From an uncultured Anaerosporobacter sp. (GTDB taxonomy: Bacteria > Bacillota > Clostridia > Lachnospirales > Lachnospiraceae), in NCBI GenBank assembly GCA_945787925.1, contig CALZJY010000006.1, positions 1-18,947 on the forward strand: a stretch of 18,947 nucleotides of DNA. Direction: 5' to 3'. Below, one piece after another: positions 7,227 through 14,530 of the stretch. Numbering within the stretch: the stretch's first letter is position 1; the number at the start of each line of letters is the position of its first letter. The notes below the pieces were generated by a model that saw only the letters and a list, made by a program, of their open reading frames with translations, was not told the DNA's origin and ran no database searches. The position numbers were made by a program, and so were the translations under genes.

Positions 7227-8389
7227 ATTGGATGGTTCGCAATTACCTTATGATATACCTGCTCTACATTATGCGCAAACATTTCCGTAGAATATGGCTT
7301 CATCATCTCTTCTGAATGATCACGGTATTCGGCTTGCTTGCCTCCAAATAGGACATCGTCTAATCCTTCAAGGAATTCGTCCTTATTGGTAAACTGATAA
7401 CCGTTATATCCATCTTTTAATATTTCCGTCAAACAGTCATCCTTCTTTGCCACCACTGGAAGCCCCGCAGACATGGCTTCGAAATACGTAAGCCCTTGTG
7501 TCTCGCTCTGACTTGCACTGACGAATACATCACCAATTTGATAGTATAGCGGGATTCTGTCCCATGGCTTTTCTCCTGCGAAAATAACCATGTCTGAAAT
7601 TCCCTCTTTCTCTACGCATCTCTCTAAGTTCTCCACGTCAGGTCCTGCTCCTATGATTACGAAACGTACCTTTTGACGTCTTTCCTTATATTCCGGAAGC
7701 GCATGAAGGATTTCCTCGATATTCTTTTCTGGTGACACACGGCCAATGTAGAGGATGACTTTTTCATCCTCTTCCACTCCGACTTCTCTCTTTACTTCAC
7801 GAATCTGCTCTTTTGTAAAGTTTCCACGATAAAACTTCTTAAGATCAATTCCCGTAGGAATTACATTGATCTTACGGTATACGTTGTAGCTCATTAGAAG
7901 TTCCTCTACCTTCTTCGTCGGCACGATGACCTCTTCTACAAAGTTACAACATCTCCTTGAATAAAATCTTGCAAATGCCTTGGCACTATTATTTAATAAT
8001 GCAATCGGTGCAAAGTAATGGGTATAGTCCTCATAAATCGTATGATACGTATGCACCAATGGAATCTTAAGTTCTTTTGCCATGATCATTGCAAATACCC
8101 TCATAGAGAATTCCGTATGGGTATGGATCACGTCTAGGTTCAATCTACGGATCATATTCGCAAGCTTCCTTTGATAGACCATTCCAACTCGTCGATCCCT
8201 CATGAATATAAACGGCATACTATGCACACGAAATACATTGAATTCATGTTCTGGAGATCCTGGAGTCGTTGTCGTGATGACATATACATTATGCCCACGT
8301 TCCTCTAATTCCTTTTTTAATGTATACACGGAATTCGCCACACCATTTACCTCAGGGTAATAGGTATCGGTAAATAATCCAATATTCAT
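7211..8389 (-). CDS. GT4-family glycosyltransferase (diacylglycerol glucosyltransferase-like)
   Basis: Transfers a sugar from a nucleotide-sugar donor, probably onto a membrane lipid at the inner face of the membrane. From the ATG at 8389 the protein (392 residues) opens with MNIGLFTDTYYPEVNGVANS, typical of 1,2-diacylglycerol 3-glucosyltransferases and related GT4 enzymes with the GT-B fold. HTHTEFSMR and HTYHTIYEDY lie in the acceptor half. YIGRVSPEKNIEEIL and the E-x7-E motif (Glu296 and Glu304, in SETQGLTYFEAMSAGLPVV) mark the donor half. The open frame extends 36 codons further up, but that stretch contains a good promoter, and GAGGTTGAGAG precedes the 8389 ATG, so the shorter form is preferred. 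It is translationally coupled to the YdcF-like gene. Acceptor specificity is inferred. Confidence 0.88.
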   Translation of the reverse strand: MNIGLFTDTYYPEVNGVANSVYTLKKELEERGHNVYVITTTTPGSPEHEFNVFRVHSMPFIFMRDRRVGMVYQRKLANMIRRLNLDVIHTHTEFSMRVFAMIMAKELKIPLVHTYHTIYEDYTHYFAPIALLNNSAKAFARFYSRRCCNFVEEVIVPTKKVEELLMSYNVYRKINVIPTGIDLKKFYRGNFTKEQIREVKREVGVEEDEKVILYIGRVSPEKNIEEILHALPEYKERRQKVRFVIIGAGPDVENLERCVEKEGISDMVIFAGEKPWDRIPLYYQIGDVFVSASQSETQGLTYFEAMSAGLPVVAKKDDCLTEILKDGYNGYQFTNKDEFLEGLDDVLFGGKQAEYRDHSEEMMKPYSTEMFAHNVEQVYHKVIANHPMWMEA

Positions 8390-8428
8390 TCTCTCAACCT
8401 CACATATAAAGTCTGATAATATGCTTTT

Positions 8429-8457
8429 AATATAGTGGAAACCCCTCCTTTTGTAAA
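8429..8457 (-). promoter_or_regulatory. Sigma-A promoter of the glycosyltransferase unit
   Basis: TTTACA (8457-8452) and TATATT (8434-8429), each five of six to consensus, are separated by exactly 17 nt. Transcription would start near 8422, giving a short 5' UTR before the ATG at 8389. This separates the GT4 unit from the DHHW/MBOAT cluster. Confidence 0.65.
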
Positions 8458-8458
8458 G

Positions 8459-8484
8459 GAAATAAACCTTACGGTTTCCTAACG
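8459..8484 (-). terminator. Weak candidate terminator after the DHHW gene
   Basis: AAACC-GTAA-GGTTT on the minus strand followed by ATTTCCTTT. The stem is only 5 bp and the T-rich tail is broken, but it lies between the DHHW stop and the next promoter. Confidence 0.35.
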
Positions 8485-8511
8485 ATTTTTTAAACATTCC
8501 CTTTCAGAACC

Positions 8512-9678
8512 TTATCTCCCTAATTTTAGTAAGTTGCGATCCTCCACAAAGTTCATCGTATTATAAAGTACTAGGATATCTGTGACCGCCTCTTTCTCTA
8601 CTAGCTGTTCTGTACTCTCATTAAAGTATCGATAGTCGATCATGATGATCTTTTCATAATGTGGTGCTAAAAATGGTACCAACGTATGGGCAAAGGAATC
8701 CTTCACCACAAGCAGCGTCTTTCCATTCTTTTCTCCACCCGTAATCTCTACATAGGCATTGTTTCCTCCTAGAAATACGGGATACTTGTCCTTTTGCTCG
8801 AGCTTCTTATAATCAAACAATCCCTCTAGCTGTTCCTTATCGTGATTTAGCGCAACGTGATACGATGGCTTTGTCTTTTGCTCATATAGGGTAATCGTGT
8901 CTGGCTTGGATTTGATGTTTACTTTGGAATACGTCGTACCAAGAAACTCTTTCGTCACTTCTGTCTTTGTAAATTCAGATTGCGGAATCGGCGTGATTCC
9001 TAGCTTGCCGCAGGCCTCTACATATGCATAATAGGCACCAAGGCTTGTCCAGTGGTGATCGGTACGATAAAAGATATATTCCTCCTTATGTTGTCCTAAT
9101 ACATCCCCTACTTCGATCAAATGGTCTTTCCCTATCGCATCTCCAATTTGGCTGATTAGCGTTTGCTGATCATACTCCTGCGCATAGGCTGGAATCTTAT
9201 CCTTTAATACGCTGCTCGCCGTCGGAACGATCATCGCATAGACATTTTTTGTTCCCTTATACTTGCTTACAAACTGCTGCAAGCGGCCTACATTCTTGTT
9301 CACTAGTTCGGCATCTACCTTGTCTGCCTCATGGGTCTGAATCAGATACCCATCCTTTCCAAAATATACGCCATTGATTCCTTTCTTTTGTAAGGCCTTT
9401 TCTGCATATCCCTTTAAGGCAATCCATTGATCCCTGCCAATAAACTGGTCCGTAATATACGCTTCATATTCTTTCGTAAATGTCCCGTCAAACAACCGCT
9501 CCGAAGTAAACTCTGGGCGTTGCTGTAACACACGGTTTTCATTATCTGAAAAATCACGGTCTTTCACGAGCATGGAGGCGCCCGCCATACCGAATACTAA
9601 TGCTAGGAAGGTCACACTTATGCTCGCTTGTCTAAAACGATTGCCAGTTTGCGGACTTTTATTCTCTTCTTTCTTCAT
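8512..9678 (-). CDS. DHHW-family (AlgX/AlgJ-like SGNH) membrane-anchored protein
   Basis: Probably takes acyl groups delivered by the MBOAT partner and places them on an envelope polymer outside the membrane. The protein has 388 residues, a single N-terminal membrane segment (about 18-36), then an extracellular domain. The family-defining TDHHW motif is at 206-210 (Asp207, His209), with a downstream VKDSFAH segment whose Ser328 is in the position of the AlgX/AlgJ nucleophile; together they give a complete Ser-His-Asp set. The ATG at 9678 follows the MBOAT stop by only 14 nt with AAGGAGAAGG before it, a tight two-gene pairing like AlgI with AlgJ/AlgX or DltB with DltD. The polymer acted on is not known. 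Confidence 0.9.
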   Translation of the reverse strand: MKKEENKSPQTGNRFRQASISVTFLALVFGMAGASMLVKDRDFSDNENRVLQQRPEFTSERLFDGTFTKEYEAYITDQFIGRDQWIALKGYAEKALQKKGINGVYFGKDGYLIQTHEADKVDAELVNKNVGRLQQFVSKYKGTKNVYAMIVPTASSVLKDKIPAYAQEYDQQTLISQIGDAIGKDHLIEVGDVLGQHKEEYIFYRTDHHWTSLGAYYAYVEACGKLGITPIPQSEFTKTEVTKEFLGTTYSKVNIKSKPDTITLYEQKTKPSYHVALNHDKEQLEGLFDYKKLEQKDKYPVFLGGNNAYVEITGGEKNGKTLLVVKDSFAHTLVPFLAPHYEKIIMIDYRYFNESTEQLVEKEAVTDILVLYNTMNFVEDRNLLKLGR

Positions 9679-9692
9679 GTCCCTTCTCCTTC

Positions 9693-11120
9693 CTAAAATC
9701 TAAAGTATAAAAATGGATTATACGAGCTATCTACCAGATATGCCACCGATAGCACGAAAACCGCTACCAAGTATGCATTTTCAACTATTGTATATCCATA
9801 TTGCATCAGTTTCTGACGAACCAAGGAAGATTCGATTCCTCTTGCGATTCGTTTTGGATAATCAGTGGAAGAAACCAAGAGAATTACGAGTAATACACCG
9901 TAATTCATTAGTAAATAGATCGTCTCTCCATTTACTAACGCTCCACCTGCACCGAACATCGTTCCAATATATGCTGCTGCCTTTCCTAAATCCTCAAAAG
10001 CAAAGATGACCCAGCTGATTATGACAAAGAACATCGTATAGATATGTCCTACCACTGCAGGTGCCTTCTTCAGCCATCCAAACAATAAGAATTTTTCAAA
10101 GACCAATAGCACGCCAAAGTATGCCCCCCATACGACGAAGTTCCAACTTGCTCCATGCCAAAGTCCTGTAAGGAACCATACGATCGCAATATTACGAAGC
10201 TGTTTTGCACGTCCGTTACGGTTTCCTCCTAATGGGATATACACATAGTCCCTAAACCAGCTTCCCAGAGAGATATGCCATCTTCTCCAAAACTCTGTAA
10301 TGCTCTTTGATAAATACGGATAATTGAAGTTTTCTAAAAATTCAAATCCAAGCATCTTTCCTAAGCCGATTGCCATATCCGAATATCCTGAAAAATCAAA
10401 ATAAATCTGGAACGTATATGCAATTGCTCCTAGCCATGCCGTTACGACCGGCATTGTAGAAAGGTCCATTACAGAAATCTGATCCCACAACATGCCGATG
10501 CTGTTGGCCAAAAGCACTTTCTTTCCAAGACCGGTAATAAATCGTACCACGCCATCGGAAAACTGCTCTCCTGTCGTCTTCCTACACACCAACTGCTCCG
10601 CAATCGTACGATACTGCACGATTGGTCCAGCAATAAGCTGCGGGAATAATGCTACATACGCACCAAAGGAAATAATATTCTTCTGTGCCTTTGCCTCTCC
10701 TCGATATACATCCACTGTGTAAGACATCGTTTGGAACGTATAAAACGAAATACCGATCGGCAATGCCAGGTCAAACGTTCCGATTGCCGTTCCAAAGATT
10801 GCATTGATATTTGCAATCAGGAAGTCTGCATATTTAAAGAATCCAAGCAACGCCAAGTTGATACACATGGACGATGCCACTACCCATTTTGCCTGCTTGC
10901 GCTTGTCCTGCTTGATCAACCTCTCTACCATACGTCCATGGGTATAATCCACGACTGTAGAAAAGATCATGAGCAGCACATACACCGGTTCCCCCCACGC
11001 ATAAAAAAATAAGCTTGCCAGAAATAACACCAAATTCTTTCCTTGCTTTGGCATTATATAATAGGCAAGCAATACGATTGGTAAGAAACGAAATAAAAAT
11101 AACAAACTACTAAATACCAT
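9693..11120 (-). CDS. MBOAT-family membrane O-acyltransferase
   Basis: A polytopic membrane protein that moves acyl groups, usually acetyl, from the cytoplasm toward an extracellular acceptor. The 475 residues begin MVFSSLLFLFRFLP, as in AlgI/DltB-like proteins, and carry many hydrophobic helices. Conserved segments include FYTFQTMSYTVDVYRGE (about 126-142), FPQLIAGPIVQY (159-170), FWRRWHISLGSWFRDYVYIP (277-296, His282), and GLWHGASWNFVVWG with the invariant catalytic His322. The ATG at 11120 has a GAAAGGG site. It is coupled to the DHHW gene and downstream of a DUF4358 lipoprotein and an SGNH protein, the usual company of such systems in Lachnospiraceae. A hairpin between it and DUF4358 may tune its expression. 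Confidence 0.95.
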   Translation of the reverse strand: MVFSSLLFLFRFLPIVLLAYYIMPKQGKNLVLFLASLFFYAWGEPVYVLLMIFSTVVDYTHGRMVERLIKQDKRKQAKWVVASSMCINLALLGFFKYADFLIANINAIFGTAIGTFDLALPIGISFYTFQTMSYTVDVYRGEAKAQKNIISFGAYVALFPQLIAGPIVQYRTIAEQLVCRKTTGEQFSDGVVRFITGLGKKVLLANSIGMLWDQISVMDLSTMPVVTAWLGAIAYTFQIYFDFSGYSDMAIGLGKMLGFEFLENFNYPYLSKSITEFWRRWHISLGSWFRDYVYIPLGGNRNGRAKQLRNIAIVWFLTGLWHGASWNFVVWGAYFGVLLVFEKFLLFGWLKKAPAVVGHIYTMFFVIISWVIFAFEDLGKAAAYIGTMFGAGGALVNGETIYLLMNYGVLLVILLVSSTDYPKRIARGIESSLVRQKLMQYGYTIVENAYLVAVFVLSVAYLVDSSYNPFLYFRF

Positions 11121-11157
11121 TTCTTCTGCCCTTTCTATTGAGTTTTTTCTAATGCAT

Positions 11158-11196
11158 GAAAATATAAGAGACTATCAATTACCTAGTCTCTTATAT
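11158..11196 (-). terminator. Perfect hairpin between DUF4358 and MBOAT genes (partial terminator or processing site)
   Basis: A perfect 13-bp inverted repeat, ATATAAGAGACTA / TAGTCTCTTATAT, with a 9-nt loop occupies most of the 83-nt gap. Only TTTTC follows on the minus strand, so termination is likely to be leaky. Confidence 0.55.
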
Positions 11197-11203
11197 GTCA
11201 TCC

Positions 11204-11701
11204 TCATTTACACTCACTATCTATCACTTGTTCTGCCTGTTTGCTGTCTTTCGATACCACAAGGATTGCATATTCTCCTTTTACCTCAAGCACTGCCTGA
11301 TCGATCTTTGCAATCTCCTTTGGAAGGTATCCTTCATTCTCCTTACGGTCTTCTTCTAATTTTTCTTTTAATTGGTCTTTGACCTTCTTTGCTGATTCGG
11401 CGTCCTTTGCCTCTACCACAACTACCTGCTCGGCAGTAGCCCCGCTTCCTATATAGACACAGGATTTGTTTACTAAGGCGGCGTCTACCTCCTCATAAAT
11501 CGTGCCAAATTGAGAATTCTCTAATTGGTTCAACTCATCGTCAAAGTCTCCGTCTTTTACAATCTTTTCAGCTAAAACGCTGCTATCCACTACGATCTTT
11601 TTGGATCCAGCAGTCGTGCTGCCTTTACAACCATATACCCCTAACAATAGAATAAAAGCTACGACACTAGCCGGGATTCGTTTCTTTCTCCACCTTGCCA
11701 T
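11204..11701 (-). CDS. DUF4358 family lipoprotein
   Basis: About 165 residues with a classic lipoprotein signal: basic start (MARWRKKR), hydrophobic core (VVAFILLLG), and lipobox VYGC with the lipidated cysteine at residue 25. The mature domain shows the DUF4358 pattern, with a short N-terminal helix region (DSSVLAEKIVKDGDFDDEL), VYIGSGATAEQVVVVEAKDAESAKKVKDQL, and a final AILVVSKDSKQAEQVI. Function of the domain is unknown; it is repeatedly seen beside MBOAT/DHHW/SGNH genes. The start is ambiguous: ATG at 11701 (AGAGG 9 nt before) is preferred over TTG at 11707. It begins 18 nt after the end of the SGNH reading frame and is probably co-transcribed. Confidence 0.82.
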   Translation of the reverse strand: MARWRKKRIPASVVAFILLLGVYGCKGSTTAGSKKIVVDSSVLAEKIVKDGDFDDELNQLENSQFGTIYEEVDAALVNKSCVYIGSGATAEQVVVVEAKDAESAKKVKDQLKEKLEEDRKENEGYLPKEIAKIDQAVLEVKGEYAILVVSKDSKQAEQVIDSECK

Positions 11702-11719
11702 TTTCAACGACCTCTCCCC

Positions 11720-12950
11720 TTATCTACTTACTTGTTGATACAGATAGGTAATCCATTTTCTATTATATGCCTTCTTCAAATGCATTCCATCTACTGCAGC
11801 ATCTTCAGGCAGATATCCATCCCTGCCTGTGACAGATGACCCTACTTCTACATACTCACCCTGTCTTCTTTGCCGCTTCTTGGATTGCCTCATTAAATTG
11901 CTTAATATTTTCCTTCTTATAGATTTTGTCCTGTGCAGCAAGCGCCTTAGAACAAGGCAGAATCGACTGTACATAAATTGTCGCATTGGGCTGTAGTTTC
12001 TTAATAGATGCAAGGAGCGTTGCATAACGGTCTCCAAATACCTTTGGATATGGCCATCCCAATTCGTTTACACCGAACATGACAAAAACCTTATTGCACT
12101 GGATCTCAGGAAGTACTTCCTTGATCGTCCGTTTGCTCTTTCCGATAAACGGTTTCTTCATCGCATCCAGTACGTTCAGACTCTTTACCGCTAGATACTT
12201 TGCACTGCTCTCTCCACCGGCCACCTGCAATGCTTCTACTAGGGAATTCCCAATAAATACACTATCTCCATAAAACGCCTTTAACTCATCGTCCGATGGT
12301 TCCTTTGCTTGCTCCTTCTTTGGTATCTGTGTATTTATCGCTTGTGGTTGTTTCCTCTTTTGGATCATTGATTCACTTTTATGGTTGTCCACTACGGTTT
12401 GATTCGTTGTCTGTACCATGGAAACGGTCATCACTCCTGCTGTCGGAGCCGCGCTTGCTTCCACTACTGGATTTACGTTTGCTACCATGCTTGTTTGGCT
12501 GCTTCTTGCTACTTGGTTTCTTACAAGGGTGCCGACCCCTGCACTTAGGAAAACCATTACCCCGATTCCTACTCCAAGCATAAGTCCATCATGACGGGTT
12601 CTGCCAAAATGCCGCCTTGCCTTAATCTTCGTCGTCGTAATCCTATCGTCTAGCTGTCTTAATTCTTCCTCTAGTGACTTATTCAACTGTTCAAAATAAT
12701 CGAGTTCATCAAAGAATGCAAGATCATCTAAATAGTCTACATTGACTTTGATTTCCTCCTGCTCTGGTGCATCATTATCTACCCAAAATATGTCCCCTTC
12801 GCAGTCACTTAAATCTACATGTTTTAAAAAATCTATGTTTTCTAAAAATTCGTAGTCGTCCTCCTTCGTGCTTTCATCATACTCCTCCTGGCCACTAATT
12901 GCCTGTTCATCGGTAGTTACATCGATTTCCTGCACTTTTTTTCTGTTCAT
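11720..12950 (-). pseudogene. Membrane-anchored SGNH/GDSL hydrolase, interrupted by a +1 frameshift
   Basis: From ATG at 12950 the frame gives 364 residues and stops at TGA (11858-11856); shifting +1 at the GGG before it continues through EYVEVGSS to a stop at 11720, reconstituting 409 residues. The layout is a very acidic cytoplasmic N-terminus (1-105), one membrane segment (about 122-143), a Ser/Thr/Gln-rich linker, and an SGNH domain from about 225. That domain has GDS at 228-230 (Ser230) and FGVNELG with Asn295. The catalytic DxxH block (DGMH) lies only in the shifted part, so the unshifted protein would lack it. The cause may be a mutation, a sequencing indel, or programmed slippage at GGG-TGA. 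It heads the DUF4358-MBOAT-DHHW cluster and probably trims or transfers acyl groups outside the cell. Confidence 0.75.
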
Positions 12951-13272
12951 ACATTCAAACCCTTCTATTAATCGACTTTTCCTAGCTTAGGCACCTATCT
13001 GATGTATGAGAATGGTATATATAATTATATGTGTCAAGCCTAATAAATTATGATGAGATACCCTAAACTCAATTCTTATTGTGTACTTAATGGGTTTTTT
13101 CGTCAATACACTGACCCTATATTTAATATATTTAATATGTTGGCAATACTTCTCTCATACAATCGTAAAAATCTTTTTCCAAATCCCTCAATAAAAATGC
13201 CTTTTCTTTTAGGGCAAAAAGAATTATAATATAAAAATAGGATATAATTCTTAAAGAAAGGAAGATGCGACT
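12951..13272. other. Divergent intergenic region between SGNH and acidic protein genes
   Basis: An A+T-rich 322-nt spacer between divergently transcribed genes. Minus strand: TTGACA at 13037-13032 and TATAAT at 13029-13024 are too close to form one promoter, so the true -10 partner is unclear; the SGNH ribosome site is AGAAGGG just before its ATG. Plus strand: TATAAT occurs at 13225-13230 and again at 13243-13248 ahead of the small protein. No further gene or RNA is recognised here. Confidence 0.6.
13202..13248 (+). promoter_or_regulatory. Candidate promoter of the small acidic membrane protein
   Basis: TATAAT at 13225-13230 has a weak -35 (TTTTCT, 13202-13207) at 17 nt. A second TATAAT lies at 13243-13248 without a good -35. 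Either would give a short leader before the ribosome site AAAGAAAGGAAG. Confidence 0.4.
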
Positions 13273-13599
13273 ATGAAGAAATTCGGAAAATTCGTATTTA
13301 CAACAGTATCTATCGCTGCAGCAATTGGTGGAGCTGTATACTTTGTAAAAAATGTATGGAATAAAGACAATAACGATGATTTCGATGACGATTTCGATGA
13401 CGATTTCGATGATTTTGATCTAGATGCTGATGACGATGACGAATCTACAAATTCAGATCGCGGTTATGTGACACTTAACATGAGCGATGATACTTCTGAT
13501 AATCAAGAAAATAAAGAAGTAGAAGAAGAATCTTCTGAAACTGGATCTCAAGACTCTGAGGAAGTAACAGGGACTACTGACTCTGAGGACGAACAATAA
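13273..13599 (+). CDS. Small single-pass membrane protein with Asp/Glu-rich tail
   Basis: Not assigned to a named family. The 108 residues consist of a basic start (MKKFGKF), one hydrophobic segment (about 8-26) and a strongly acidic tail. The tail starts with repeated DDDF units encoded by a 12-bp DNA repeat (TTCGATGACGAT, two exact copies at 13381-13404 and a partial third) and ends in Ser/Glu/Asp-rich low-complexity sequence. The N-terminus resembles YtxH-like small membrane proteins. The ATG is supported by AGGAAG about 8 nt before it, and a strong terminator follows, so it is an independent one-gene unit and the only plus-strand gene here. The tail probably faces the cytoplasm or cell wall as a disordered polyanion; no function can be claimed. 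Confidence 0.8.
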   Translation: MKKFGKFVFTTVSIAAAIGGAVYFVKNVWNKDNNDDFDDDFDDDFDDFDLDADDDDESTNSDRGYVTLNMSDDTSDNQENKEVEEESSETGSQDSEEVTGTTDSEDEQ

Positions 13600-13627
13600 G
13601 TACGATTGTTAACTAACACAAGATAAT

Positions 13628-13658
13628 AAAAGGAGGGCCGTAAGGTCCTCCTTTTTTT
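13628..13658 (+). terminator. Strong terminator after the acidic protein gene, probably bidirectional
   Basis: GGAGGGCC-GTAA-GGTCCTCC forms an 8-bp stem, extended by AAAA/TTTT, with seven T residues after it on the plus strand. The minus strand also ends in TTTT, so the same hairpin can terminate the converging HAD gene. Confidence 0.93.
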
Positions 13659-13673
13659 AAGTGGGTTACATAT

Positions 13674-14492
13674 TTAAATATATTGTAATGTCTTCATTGC
13701 ATCATAAATGCCGTCGTCATCAATGTGCTTTGCTTGGAATGTGGCAAGCTCTTTTGCACGACTTGTCCCATTTCCCATACAAATAGACTCTTTCGTATAA
13801 GCAAGCATCTCTAAGTCATTATTGCTGTCGCCTACCCCTACCGTGTCCTTTTGTTCACGTTTTAAGAATGTGATGGCATCCTTGATTCCAGTCGCCTTGT
13901 TCGTACCTTCTGGAACAAGTTCGATTAAGCCATCTGTCAGAATATCATTTTTCTCCGCCTCATGAACGATCACATTAAAGTCATCTCTCATTTCTAGCTT
14001 AAATGCTTCTAACTGCTCATTGGTAAAGCCTACTGGCGGCACGAGCGTAATCTTGCTTGCGCAGATGTCTTTATAATCCTCAATGATTTTTGCTAATGAA
14101 CCAAATCCTTTTACGAAGGAGCTAAAGTATGCACGTTCTTCCTTTTGTGCTTCTTTTTCATAATAGATATTGTCTTTTCCTTCAAACAGATATACAAATC
14201 CATAACGTTTTAGGATCTCTACGCTCTTAAGGATTAATGGGTAGGATAGTTCTTGATAGGTAACATCCTCTCCTTCATACACTACCTGTGTTCCACCACC
14301 AAATACAAACCCATCAAACTCAAGTTCTCTTACCTGTTCTGGAATCATACATTTCGTTCTTCCAGTACAGACGAATCTTAAATGCCCTGCTTCTCGTAAC
14401 TCGCGAAGCGCTGTCTTTGTGCTTTCTGGTACTTCTTTCTTCCCATTTAAAAGTGTTCCATCAATATCAAAAAAAATGAGTTTCTTCTCCAT
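13674..14492 (-). CDS. Cof-type HAD-family hydrolase
   Basis: A cytoplasmic haloacid-dehalogenase-fold phosphatase of the Cof/IIB type, probably acting on sugar phosphates or similar small phosphorylated compounds. Motif I is FFDIDGTLL with nucleophile Asp9 and acid/base Asp11; motif II is the Thr in CTGR; motif III is the Lys in GTNKATGI; motif IV is GVGDSNNDLEML with the metal-binding aspartates. The central 85-190 region is the cap domain that sets the substrate. The 272 residues fit the family. The ATG at 14492 is preceded by AAGGAAAGG and lies 38 nt after the ABC exporter gene, so the two are probably co-transcribed. No residue identifies the substrate. Confidence 0.92.
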   Translation of the reverse strand: MEKKLIFFDIDGTLLNGKKEVPESTKTALRELREAGHLRFVCTGRTKCMIPEQVRELEFDGFVFGGGTQVVYEGEDVTYQELSYPLILKSVEILKRYGFVYLFEGKDNIYYEKEAQKEERAYFSSFVKGFGSLAKIIEDYKDICASKITLVPPVGFTNEQLEAFKLEMRDDFNVIVHEAEKNDILTDGLIELVPEGTNKATGIKDAITFLKREQKDTVGVGDSNNDLEMLAYTKESICMGNGTSRAKELATFQAKHIDDDGIYDAMKTLQYI

Positions 14493-14530
14493 AGTCTGTT
14501 TCCTTTCCTTCTCAGTTACTCTTTGCTGTC

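Noticed and set aside
6919..7242. 107-codon minus-strand frame over the YdcF-like gene start
   Set aside because: Out of frame with the DUF218 protein and lacking any recognisable motif.
8390..8497. 36-residue N-terminal extension of the glycosyltransferase
   Set aside because: The stretch contains a 17-spaced promoter, and a proper ribosome site precedes the internal ATG where family similarity begins.
11720..12037. Separate 105-residue gene overlapping the SGNH gene
   Set aside because: Only its last ~45 residues make sense, as the frameshifted C-terminus of the SGNH domain; the earlier part is an out-of-frame shadow.
13024..13037. TTGACA and TATAAT next to each other read as one promoter for the SGNH gene
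   Set aside because: The boxes are only 2 nt apart, so they cannot form a single sigma-A promoter.
13061..13100. Possible plus-strand terminator near GGGTTTTTT
   Set aside because: The upstream CCC pairs only with a short broken stem and a long loop; no gene ends there.
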